Assembly: GCA_027475525.1 (NCBI GenBank)
Contig: JAMWFC010000053.1
Coordinates: 434,001 to 498,000 of the forward strand
Direction: 5' to 3'
From: Macrolepiota albuminosa
Lineage: Eukaryota > Basidiomycota > Agaricomycetes > Agaricales > Agaricaceae
Length of the DNA: 64,000 nt
The position numbers and the translations under genes were made by a program. This document shows positions 54,337-64,000 of this stretch, one piece after another. Positions within the stretch are counted from its first letter, which is position 1, and each line of letters opens with the position of its first letter. The notes below the pieces were generated by a model. The model saw nothing but the letters and a program-made list of their open reading frames with translations. It did not search any database and was not told the DNA's origin.

Positions 54337-56800
54337 ATGACTTCCTCTCTCAAGTCAAGAAAACGCGCAAAGCCTCCCCAAGGCCGTCCTTCAGCTACAT
54401 CTGCCATCTCCCAACCTGTTGTTGAGGATGCATCTCACCTAACCGCCATGTCATCGTTTTCTCCGGACGGAAACTACTTTGCTTTTCTTTCTCTTGCTGT
54501 TGATAAGCACAGGCTACGCATCTACAGCACTGCTACCGGGCAGTCTGTGGCTGAATATATGGTTGACTCAGCTCGCGTTTCCGCCACTACATGGGGCAAA
54601 TTCGATCCTTCTGAGGGTCAAGATTCTTCTCAAACCACCGAAGCCTCGCCAAGCAAGAAGAAAAGAAGGAAAAGGTCTAGTCTTGCAGGAGAAGAGGGGG
54701 CCCAGAGCGTAGCAATCCAAGTGGTGATTCTTGGTTTGACAGACGGATCTATCATGTTCTTCTCACCGAATCACGACCGAGTTCTTCGAACACTTTCACA
54801 TCCCAGCAGTACCGCAGAAATACTTGCCGTGGAAATGGTCGAAAAAAATGACGGGACATTGACACTCTGGGCATCTGGAGCTGACGGTAGTGTACGTCTC
54901 TGGAACGCGAAGAAAAATGAAATTATAAGTAGCTGGAAAACCGATGACAGGATCCCGTACACATCTTTGGCCACCCTACCGACCACTGAAGAAGGTCGTA
55001 CGGATGTCCTAGCGGCTCACCACACTATTCGCCTATTATCTACCTCAACCGATACTACCGACGGTCAAAAGCCAAAAGAACTGGCCTCATTTATAGGTCA
55101 TGCTTCCTCAATACGGCAGCTGCAGTGGGACGCCTCATCCACCCGTTTCGTATCCCTTGCAGAAGCGGATCGCTTCTTGTACATTTGGGAAATCCCTAGA
55201 GGTTCTTCGACCGACATAAAAGCTTTTGCGGCTATCCCTCTAGACTCCGACTCGCGTATTTTTACGTTTTTCGTACCCAAAAAACCGTCGACTGTGACAG
55301 AGAAGGAAACTCTTCTCACCCTCTCTGCCTCTGGTAAAATATCCTTATTTACAATACCATCAGGGCTTTCCACGTCCACAAGTTCCAAGCAAAAAATACC
55401 TACATTGCTTTCACGGTCAAATGTGATCACCTCCAGTACAACGGCCTCAGCAAAAGTAATCAATGCTGCATTCGTACACGAGAACAGTGGAAGTATACGT
55501 GTTGCCCGTTTGGTAGGTGGAATGAGACCGGTTTTTGACGTTGTGGTGGGTAGGGTCTTCGTCTCTCGATAAAAAATCAACTTATCTCCACTGTCAGCGG
55601 TATTTGAATTGTTCGGGCGAGTTTATCCCCGAAGTTGTTCTTGATAATATCAAGGATTCGTTTGTCAATGACGACCAACCAGTAAGTCACATTGTAAGAA
55701 CGTTTGTGTGAAGTGCTATCTTCATGCATCTTTAGGCGATATCTACTCAACGCTATGCAGAAGGATCATCTCTGGCTGTAGGCTCTGGGATAGATTTAGG
55801 ACAGGACGAAGAAATGGATGATCTTACACTCCGTGATGTAGATGGCAATCTGGACGTGGATCTAGCAGAGCTCAGTCTCGGCCAGCGTTTAACGGCTTTG
55901 TCAGGAGAAGCAGATCAAGCGGCATCAGAAAGTGACGATGAAGCTGCGCTGAAAGCGTCCAAGTCTTCAAAAAGAAAGGCGAAAAACGATATAACAGTGG
56001 TTCCCGCGAATTCTTTGACTAGGACTCTCATACAAGCTCTACATTCTTCAGACACCCGTTTATTGGAAACGTGTCTTGCACATTCTGACCATACGCTAAT
56101 TCGTAATACGGTTCGGAGACTACCACCACAGCTCGCAGTTCCACTAATCACAGCCTGCGTTGAGCGTTTAGGACGGGGTGCGAGGGCAGGCAACATGAAA
56201 GGTGGCGGTGGCGGTGCGAGCTCGCAACGAGGCACAGGCCTTATAACGTGGGTCAAGACAACATTGACTGTCCACAGTGGCCATCTCATGACGGTTCGTT
56301 TCTTGCCGTTAATCGATCTCCCCCGTGTCTAAACTTGAACATAGATTCCTGACCTTGTTGCGCGCCTGTCTGGTCTTCATGCAACCCTGACGTCGCGATT
56401 GACACTACAAGAAAGCCTGCTTTCTTTAAATGGAAAACTGGACATGGTCATATCTCAAATTGAACTACGCTCATCAGCAGCACCTGCGCCCCTAGTACCT
56501 CGAAAAGGCAAGGAAACTTCTAATTCGCAAACCGTTGGCATACAGCGGTATGTTGAAGGCGAGAGCGATAATGAGAGTGACGATGACGCCGAACAGATGG
56601 AAGTGGACGCTGAGAGTGATGATGAGGAAGGAAGCGTGGAAGATGTTGAGTTAGGAGGCGAAAGTGATGAGGAAATAAACGAAGATGGGGATGTGGAGGA
56701 TGATGATGATGATGATGATGATTTGGAAGGTCCAACTATGAACGGCTTCATCGATGACGAAGCTGAAGAATATAGCGAAGAGGATGAGGAGAGTGACTAG
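54337..56800 (+). CDS. UTP5: UTP5/WDR43-like WD40 protein of the small-subunit processome
   Basis: Exons 54337-55545, 55598-55681, 55736-56293 and 56345-56800 give 768 aa. The N-terminal WD40 propeller includes SFSPDGNYFAFLSL, LTDGSIMFFSPNH, WASGADGSVRLWN and FIGHASSIRQLQWD. A basic KKKRRKR lies in a propeller loop. The Utp12 domain includes TRTLIQALHSSDTRLLETCL, IRNTVRRLPPQLAVPLI and LITWVKTTLTVHSGHLM. The last 90 residues are Asp/Glu-rich, common for nucleolar proteins. In yeast, Utp5 is part of the t-UTP complex that couples rDNA transcription to 18S rRNA processing. WD40 plus Utp12 would also fit other UTP proteins, but size and the acidic tail favour Utp5/WDR43. Confidence 0.85.
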
Positions 56801-57066
56801 GTTGGTTGATTACATTTAATGGGACTCTTCTGTGGTATCTTGCACTGACATCGAGCCAACTATTCACTGGCCGGTATTTGCATAAGGCCTATTACTCAGT
56901 TTTTCCAAGTATGTATTACAAATGTTTCCTAAACTATCTCTTGCTCCTGCCTCGAGATTAGTGTCACTGGCTGCATAAGCTCCTTCCAAACTCAGACTGT
57001 AGTTATGCCATATCATCAGAGTCTGGGTTGCCTGAATTAGGCTGATCAACTCACTTTTCACTTGTC
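56801..57066. other. Intergenic region after UTP5
   Basis: No gene is seen between the UTP5 stop and the repeat element at 57067. Confidence 0.5.
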
Positions 57067-57532
57067 CACCTGTAGCTACCACATACCACGCCGAATTAGG
57101 CGTGGAATTTAGTCATATTCCACGCTTAATTCGGCGTGCTTTTCCTAGTTTTCCCTTCCTGCAAATAGGTGTTGCCTTTATTGTACGATGGTCTTGTTTG
57201 GACATGTCAGTGTGGGGGAGAGCAGTTCGTTGACACATTCTGAGGGTACGTCTTGTTTTATATACATTACATACAACACTACACCGCTAACTGTGAATAC
57301 CTAGAGTAAACCTACGTGTTATCTTAGGTATTCATCAATATAGTTCGCTGACACGTTCTGAGGAGTAAACTTACGTGTTATCTTAGGTATTCATCAATAT
57401 AGTTCGCTGACACGTTCTGAGGAGTAAACTTACGTGTTATCTTAGGTGTCTTGTGTCTGCACTGCCGCTGCTGCCCGTTAGGATTCTAACAAAGCACGCC
57501 GAATTAGGCGTGGTATGTGGTAGCTACAGGTG
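57067..57532. mobile_element. MITE-like element with 38-bp terminal inverted repeats
   Basis: The ends 57067-57104 and 57495-57532 are exact inverted repeats of 38 bp, starting CACCTGTAGCTACCACATAC. Each contains the hairpin-forming palindrome CACGCCGAATTAGGCGTG, and a variant palindrome (CACGCTTAATTCGGCGTG) follows the left end. There is no coding sequence. Inside are copies of a 59-bp tandem repeat (57300-57446). A clear target duplication was not found, so the exact ends and superfamily are open. Confidence 0.65.
57313..57446. repeat. 59-bp tandem repeat, two full units plus partial copies
   Basis: TACGTGTTATCTTAGGT recurs at 57313, 57372 and 57431, with TAGTTCGCTGACACGTTCTG between. A degenerate unit (AGTTCGTTGACACATTCTG) lies near 57226. 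The period differs from the 77-bp artefacts and the copies differ slightly, so this is real. Confidence 0.85.
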
Positions 57533-57822
57533 AAAATAGAACACCATCGGAATTGCACTCGACGAAACCAGTTGGACTACCTGTCCCTTTAGAACAAAGA
57601 TCGTTACTATCCTGTGACCCGGTACTGCCAGTCATTCCATAGCGGGATCCCAAACCGCTAGATAATCAATCACATATCAATCGATACCAGCTTGATCTAT
57701 CCACTCCATATACTCGAAGCGCCTAGTACTAAAGGTGGGACTCGCCATAGCTCAGTTGGCATATCTGGTGAACAACCTCTTTCTTTAGGTTCCATTCACA
57801 TAAGCCGTACAAAAATCATCTC

Positions 57823-59948
57823 ATGTGGAGAAATGCGAACGTTCATGACGACCAAAACGGGCGACAAGCTCGTCGAGTACTCTTTGGATTGAGATGGAGG
57901 TCGTCTTATTGGTTCACAACGTTCACTGTCATGCTTGGTGAGTTTCCTGGTGGTGTTCCTGCGATAGATATTACTATTTCTTAGGAATCATCGTGGATTT
58001 ACTTACCTATACAATAATTATACCAGTAATGCCTTTCCACCTTCAACAACTTGGTTATCACCGTGTTTCTGCACTCACTGGATGGCTGCTATTTGCATAC
58101 GTAAGTATTTCATGTTATTTTCAGAGCACCATTGATTGGTCTATGATTTTGCTCACCAGGCCGCTGGCCTTGTCCTTTGTAAGTAGTCATCTTCCTAATG
58201 AAAACTCACTGATTCTGTCGTATAGCCACACCACCTATTGCCGTCTTTTCCGAAAGGTACAAAATTCGTAGGATGCCCCTGATCGTTGGCCTCCTATTCC
58301 TTGCAGGTTCGCAAGTTATGCTCATGGAAGCACCTACATACGCAGTTATGTGCATTGCTAGAGTTCTGCAAGGTATATCATCTGCAATGGTATGGACGAT
58401 TGGTCTTGCTTTGATGTAGGCCTATTCGATGCTAGTCTGATTGGCGGAACTATTGACTTGAATCAATTGCAGTTGCGATGTTGCGCCTAAACATCTAATC
58501 GGCAGTGAGTCGTTTAGGACAACATCGCATTTCTTTGTTTGCTTATTCTTCTCCTACTGTATCTCAGGACAACTGGGGATTGCTATGGGAGGATTGTCAA
58601 TTGGGTAAATCTAAATATAGTTTGATATTATCAGTCATCGACGTTTCTTGTAGATGGCTACTGGGACTGCCGGTTGGCGGCGCAATATTCGCTCGATTTG
58701 GTTATCGTGGCCCGTTTATTTTAGCCATCACATGGACTGCCATAGATCTTACTGCCCGACTGCTTATCATTGAGCGCAAGGAGGCTCTTCAGTATGGTAT
58801 AGACCCGCAGCAAGTTGATAAGTGCGAAGATAAGGGTAAACAAAACGATGGCAATCAAAATTCTATAATTCCAGATCGATCAACTGTCAAGGAACCTGTC
58901 GAGACAAATCCTACAAGAAAGTCGGATGTGCCACCTTTATCCTGTTCCGACAATGATAAGCAGCGGAAACCTTCGTACACGTATCTATTGGTCATGTTCC
59001 TCAAACTGACAAAGTCCTCTCGAGCTTTGGTTGCATGCATGCTAACGTTTGCATATGGGTATGTTTGATTCATTGGCTTATAGAGCAATTGCAACTCAAA
59101 TTTTTCTTGAGTATCATTCATACCATACGAGACCCCACTCTCCCATTACACTTGCAAGACGTATGGGGTTTGAACTCCGCAAAGGTCGGTCTTGTTTTCC
59201 TGGTTTCTGTCGTACTCGCTCTGTTCTGTGAGCTTCCGATGACTAAGAACGCTGGACCTATTTTGACGATATTACAGCTGCACCGCTTGCAGGTTGGTAC
59301 TCAGACAAGAAAGGACCTGAGTGGGCTACTTTCACGTGTCTTATCCTTGCCTTGCCCTGGTCTGTGGTACTTATCATGAGAAAATCGCTGGCGCTGTTCG
59401 TGGCTGCCTTTGGATTCGAGGGTGAGTATATTTCTGTAGTCAACCAAATCATCTAATCCATTTGCAGTATTTTTTGCATCGGGCTTGCTGTCACCTATAA
59501 CTGCAGAACTCGCACACGTCTCTCAAGGAATCGAAGGTGTTGGATGTGAGTTGTCTCTTCGTATCTGCTATGTGCTCTTGATAAAGTTATGGTCTTTAGA
59601 CGCTCATGTCTACGGTGTTTTCAACATTGTATACGGGGTGGCAGCTGCAGGTGAATTTGTTTTTGTATCTTCCGACATGGATGCAGGTTCAAAATCTGAA
59701 ATTGCTTTCGAAGTGGGTCCCCTCATTGGTGGCCAAGTGAGCCGGTTTCTCCCGCATTTTTCGAGGATGATCCATCTTGACCATTGCAGATTTATGACAG
59801 CCTGACAAATGGGTGGTTAATTGTTTGCCTTCTCAATGCTTCATTGATTGTCCTGTGCACTATCCTCGCTGCTTGGTTCGTTGGTTCCAATCCATTGGTA
59901 GAAAGATTCTGGAAGCGTCGGCCATGGCTCGAAGCAAGATCAGCATAA
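57823..59948 (+). CDS. Major facilitator superfamily transporter
   Basis: Exons separated by short GT-AG introns (57938-57984, 58101-58159 and others) encode about 500 aa with 12 predicted membrane helices. Visible motifs are FGLRWRSSYWFTTFTVMLG, VDLLTYTIIIPVMPFHLQQL (helix 1), STPPIAVFSERYKIRR (loop 2-3 motif), RVLQGISSAMVWTIGLAL, GWLLGLPVGGAIFARFGYRG, the central loop rich in Lys/Gln/Asp, APLAGWYSDKKG (second-half loop motif) and a last helix with LIVLCTILAAWFVG. It is a proton-coupled drug or amine antiporter-like protein. The substrate cannot be told from sequence. The start at 57823 is the first ATG in the frame, but an upstream exon is possible. Confidence 0.8.
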
Positions 59949-60540
59949 TGGCGCAGATGGTAATTCCTAATTCATAGCATTTATGGAGAAAATTGAAATG
60001 GTTTTATACTCGAAGTACAATCGCGCTGTGTTCACATGTCGTATTACCAGTTTCATCGAGATTTACTGTGTCATTGTACCTACTCCAGTGAGTTCTGGGC
60101 TTGCCACGAACTAGAACCCAGGAACGATCCAATCAGGCCTCTCCGCCTCCGCAGCGTCATCAGTTCTCGCCGGACCATCTTGGTATCTGGATTCACTATA
60201 GGTAAACCACCTTTGATGATGAATCTGTCGTTAATATTTTTTTTGATACTCCTTTGAGCGTTCCATCACTTAAAGTGTTGTGAGAGGCGTCACCGGTAGG
60301 GGGAGGGAAGAGTTATCTAGTTCCTATGAAAAGTCGAGTCAGATTTTAACCTGGAACATCGTCATTGGCAATTAGTAGGACTACAAGAAGCACGGACATG
60401 TGGAGTTCATGCAGAATATAATGGACCGCGGGCAAAGGTTCACACATTTCAAAAATCAGACCCAGTGTATGAGATTTACTTTGAATCCAACTTTTCCTCA
60501 TATCAACATTTCGCACTTTGATAATAATCATTAATACTCT
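59949..60540. other. Intergenic region behind the MFS gene
   Basis: No gene is recognised. The region separates the MFS gene from its decayed second copy. Confidence 0.4.
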
Positions 60541-61070
60541 CTAGTGGGCCACCAGTTGGTGGCGCATCACTCGATTTGGGTATTGCGGCCCGTTTTTGGC
60601 ATCGCAGATCTTATCACCCGACTGCATCATCGAGCACAGAGAAGTATTATGACATGAAACCACAACAAACTAAAAGTTTCAAAGACGAAGTCAAAGAATA
60701 GAGTGATAGTCAGAACTCTGTGCCACTTCATGTGAAGAATCCGGAGATAGATCCTGAAACAGTGTAGATGCACCACTTCTAACACTGATACCTTCATGTC
60801 CTACTCCTTATTTATTTCAAATTGACAAAACCTATTCGAGCTGGTTGTATTCATTCTGACTTTTTTTCAGGTTGGGTATGTATGTCTTTCTTCGAGGTAC
60901 TACACTAATGCAGGTCTTCTTGAAGTGGGTCCATTGATGGACAAATCAACTCGCTTATCTCGCTTATGAGGACGCATGTATCCTTGCAAATTATACGAAA
61001 CCCCGAAAAACGGGTGGCTCCATGTGTGTTTTTTCATTGGTTTATGGACCGTCCCTCGCTGCTGCTTAGT
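60541..61070 (+). pseudogene. Decayed second copy of the MFS transporter
   Basis: Stretches align with the gene upstream at nucleotide level: GGCCACCAGTTGGTGGCGCA with the PVGGA region at 58670, ACTGCATCATCGAGCACAGA with the RLLIIERKEA region, and ACAAAACCTATTCGAGCTGG with the LTKSSRALVA region. CGAAAAACGGGTGGCTCCAT matches the last-helix region. Blocks are in the same order and strand but contain gaps, stops and missing exons. It is a tandem duplicate that has lost function. Confidence 0.65.
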
Positions 61071-61560
61071 TCATCAACTCCACCCTCTCGGCTAAAAGAA
61101 TAGGAAGCGGAAACCAAGTTGAGTATGGATAGCATACCCCGTCCTCATGCATAGCATCTTCACTCTGTAACCAGACTTTGAGACAGTATGATCGTCCTGT
61201 AACATGAGTGACCAGTCGATGCACAGCCACGTGGAAGTAAGGCACAACAAGCCATCGGAAGATTTGTGACCCTTGCGACAATCAGTTCCCAGTCAATCCA
61301 CCACGAAACCGTCATCCTCTCTTTGTTTCACGCTTCTTTCGGCACGTAGTTTCTACAATCAGTTCCCAGTCAATCCACCACGAAACCGTCATCCTCTCTT
61401 TGTTTCACGCTTCTTTCGGCACGTAGTTTCTCTCATTGGACTGAGGGGTGCCAAGGTGAGTGCAGACAGACAATGTACCATGTGCCCCACTGATATATTC
61501 CTCTACTATAGTATCGACGCTTTATCTGTTTGTTCAGCTTGCCCCTGAGTCTCAACCAAT
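61071..61560. other. Intergenic region upstream of the unknown gene at 61561
   Basis: No gene is supported. It contains the 77-bp duplication at 61278-61431. Confidence 0.5.
61278..61431. repeat. 77-bp tandem duplication 9 (61278-61354 / 61355-61431)
   Basis: The copies are identical and abutting in host intergenic DNA. Confidence 0.95.
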
Positions 61561-63158
61561 ATGAGCGCCAATGCGTACCCATCGCCCTTATCTGCCACGA
61601 TACTACCGCAAAGCGACAGCGATGGTTTGCTTACTGGCGTTGCTCCAGAAGCTGTTTATCGCAGGATACGACAATTTCGGCGCAGTCTCCAAGAGGTTGG
61701 GGACAGTATTTCCTCAGGGGAGCGCCAGAGCCGTCCTTCTGCCGCCGATGACAACTTGACCAGCCTCGCTCCTTCTTCCGGCGTTCGAGAACCATCCTCC
61801 CTTATCATGCAGGACAATTCTTATGTTTCGGCGCCGTCCCAGATTTCAATGGTAGGACCTCCGAGGACTCGTCGTTTGAACCGGGACCTACCACGCCTCA
61901 CTACCCTTCCACCGGCATACGACATTCCAAGCAGCTCAAGTTCTCCAGCATCACAAACTCTTTATTCCCACGTCTCTCGCTCTCCGCTTGAGGGCTTGTT
62001 TCAACGCAATCGTGAATCCCCTGGGGATAATGCGGAAACAACCCTTGGGAGGCGTGTGGCAGCCCGTGAAGCAGCTCGTGCTTCAACGACAGGCTCAAGG
62101 AGGAACTCGAATTCGTTGACACGCTTTGAAGGCAATTTAATCCAGCTTGTTGTCAACATGGAACAAGAATTCGACCATCTACGACAGCGGCACTCGGAGC
62201 TCTCGAGGAGTTTTGCCCCTGATACTAGGTCCGCTCTTTCGTCGCGTCGAACCATCGAACTTCGTAGGCAGCTTGCGGCGCAAAGTCGTGAGGCGAGCTC
62301 ACCCGCGAATATTTCCCTGGTTCCACCCCCGGACTTGTTGAGACGTAGGCTGACGGGTTTCCCGTCCTCACGCTCACCAACGATGTCCTGGTCCGATCGA
62401 TTGTCACTACTGTCCAACTTTTCTTCTGTCCAAAATCTCACTACCCCTGTTTCGACTGGTTCTTCTCGGCCTCTTCTTTTTGAAGAGCCCACAAGCTATC
62501 TACAAGGTACAGAGGAATCCAACGAAAGTAGAAGTGATGCCTTCTCGAACGAGCCTGGCGTAGAATTCGATAGAAGCTACGTAGTACGAAGGAGGTTTGA
62601 CGCAGACGGCGAAGAGCATGTCCATCCCATCAATCTAGAATGGCTTGATGAGCCGCTTATCTTGGTGGGGCAAGGGCGTAGAGCTGTACAGCGTGAGCAG
62701 CCTGAAGTTGTGTCGCATCGTCGACGAGGCTGGGGTGTGTGCCTTTCAAGTTTGTTCCACGGGGGTTAGAACATGGAACTGATATTATTCATACAGCCCG
62801 GCTTGATCCTGATGGAAATGAGATATCCTCTGAACAGGAAGAAGAACTGGAGCGGGCGAGGTCCGAGTATCGTATTCAGGCACGAACAGCGGATCCTGGT
62901 GTCCACTGGACTACTTTGACATCCCTAAGCCCCGACGACGATGACGGAATACCTCGGGTGCGGCTTAATAATAATAATCTTGCCCGACGCCGTCACAAGA
63001 ACGGGGAGTCGGAAAAAATTGTTGATGCTAGTCCGGTGAAGGCATTCCATCCTTGCCCGCTGCCTATGCCTTTGGAAGATATGGATTGGACACCGCCATT
63101 GTGCAAGCCTTTACGGGTCAACAGAGTCTCGGAGCATGCGAGCTTCGCCGGCCGGTGA
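61561..63158 (+). CDS. Unknown Ser/Arg-rich protein (511 aa)
   Basis: Two exons, 61561-62734 and 62797-63158, join in frame at GW-ARLDPDGNEI to 511 codons. The product starts MSANAYPSPLSATILPQSDS. It is rich in Ser, Arg and Pro, mostly disordered, with one likely helical segment (GNLIQLVVNMEQEFDHLRQR) and an acidic helix (SSEQEEELERARSEYRIQ). No signal peptide, membrane segment or known domain is seen. The conserved-looking parts are the helix around residue 205 and the region YVVRRRFDADGEEHVHPINLEW. Function not recognised. Confidence 0.7.
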
Positions 63159-64000
63159 CTGGATCTTTTCCGACTTTAGCAAAACGCTTCGGGACTCTTT
63201 TTTTTTTCACTACTGGTTCGGCCGTAACGCTTGCTTTTTTTTCTTATTTATTGTATTTATCTACAAATAATCATAGGATCCATAGGTGCGAAGAGCGGGG
63301 TTCTGGAGCCGCGGGAATAGTCGACCTTCCATGTTGTATTACATTACTTCCAGACAATGAAAAGGATATGGATGATAGATAGATCATTGAACCTGGATCT
63401 TTGGGACGCGGAGCGGCGACTCACGAGAAAAGTTGTTTAGCTCAGGCTTCGACGCTCTGGCCCTGGTCTGCGCTCTTTGGGAAAAAAATTCCAAGAAGAG
63501 CCGCGTCGCGAAAGTCTACCTACCCCACCCTGGTGTGGGTTTTGTGTGGGGGGTCACGGTTGAACTTACGACACCACACACACCGCCGATCAAGTTGCCA
63601 CTCTCGAGAACCTACTATGTAGAACTACCCTCGATTAAACCACAAAGAAAATCCCGCCAGCCCTTGCGTCGATCGTTCTTTTGTCCTTGGCCAAGTGTGT
63701 TCTTGGCCGTTCTCTCGGGCCATAAAAATCCCGCCAGCCCTTGCGTCGATCGTTCTTTTGTCCTTGGCCAAGTGTGTTCTTGGCCGTTCTCTCGGGCCAT
63801 AACCTTCCTTGCATTTTGGATACTATACAAGGCCGACTTCCGCAGCCTCTCTCTCGATTGGATAAGGATAGGTTAGTTCTGATTTGGTTCATAGAAGACG
63901 AATGACGAATGACGAATAGAGGGCCCGCGAGGGTAGGGTGGGGAAATGTAAAATTATAAATTACTATGTATGTATGTATGCATGGCCATGGTATGTATAT
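63159..64000. other. Intergenic region at the right edge
   Basis: No supported gene. It includes the 77-bp duplication at 63648-63801, a short GAATGAC repeat near 63898 and a TATG microsatellite near 63966. Confidence 0.5.
63648..63801. repeat. 77-bp tandem duplication 10 (63648-63724 / 63725-63801)
   Basis: The copies are identical and abutting in host intergenic DNA. Confidence 0.95.

Noticed and set aside
57300..57446. Regular 59-bp repeats as a CRISPR-like array
   Set aside because: The whole unit is repeated with no variable spacers, and the genome is eukaryotic.
57738..57800. tRNA-like A box (TAGCTCAGTTGG) and weak B box (GGTTCCATTCA)
   Set aside because: No D-stem, anticodon stem or acceptor stem can be formed around the boxes, so it is not a tRNA gene. 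A relic of a tRNA-derived repeat is possible but unsupported.

Overview
The window looks like a basidiomycete chromosome, most likely an agaricomycete. Supporting signs are host genes broken by many 45-65 bp GT-AG introns, a class X histidine kinase, SUB2, PHO85 and UTP5 orthologues, and agaricomycete-type DDE and Ty3/gypsy transposons. There are no bacterial features.

Positions 1-34302 are one nested stack of mobile elements, four levels deep. Element C is a GC-rich chromodomain Ty3/gypsy element (chromovirus) on the minus strand. It runs off the left edge and is damaged. Element B, a second Ty3/gypsy element with 934-bp LTRs (5445-6378 and 32529-33462), is inserted in the gag of C with a CCGG target duplication. 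Element A, a related Ty3/gypsy element with 1069-bp LTRs, occupies 6730-23386 and sits inside B with a GCGT duplication. A 3.0-kb TA-flanked DDE DNA transposon (7039-10042) sits in the left LTR of A. At each junction, removing the insert makes the outer sequence continuous, and where the target is coding it is in frame.

A and B both carry gag-protease and RT-RNase H-integrase frames on the minus strand. Each also has a long intron-containing gene on the opposite strand, between the polypurine tract at the 3' LTR and the end of pol. The two antisense genes (729 and 717 codons) share exon structure, a CX2CX8CX8CX2CX6C zinc-cluster-like motif and their C-terminus. A carries two further small antisense ORF sets. 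This antisense module is the most unusual content of the window.

Positions 34303-36741 are AT-rich with no gene I can support. Positions 36742-63158 are host sequence: a VIT/von Willebrand A protein, the SUB2 helicase, a roughly 10-kb hybrid histidine kinase with an N-terminal pseudokinase and AAA ATPase, PHO85 (minus strand), UTP5, a MITE-like repeat with 38-bp inverted ends, an MFS transporter with a decayed second copy behind it, and an unknown Ser/Arg-rich protein.

Ten places across the window carry a directly abutting duplication of exactly 77 bp. This is best explained as unmerged k-mer overlaps in the assembly, and it breaks several transposon frames artificially. Most other damage in A, B and C (nonsense CGA to TGA, LTR differences) consists of CpG transitions.
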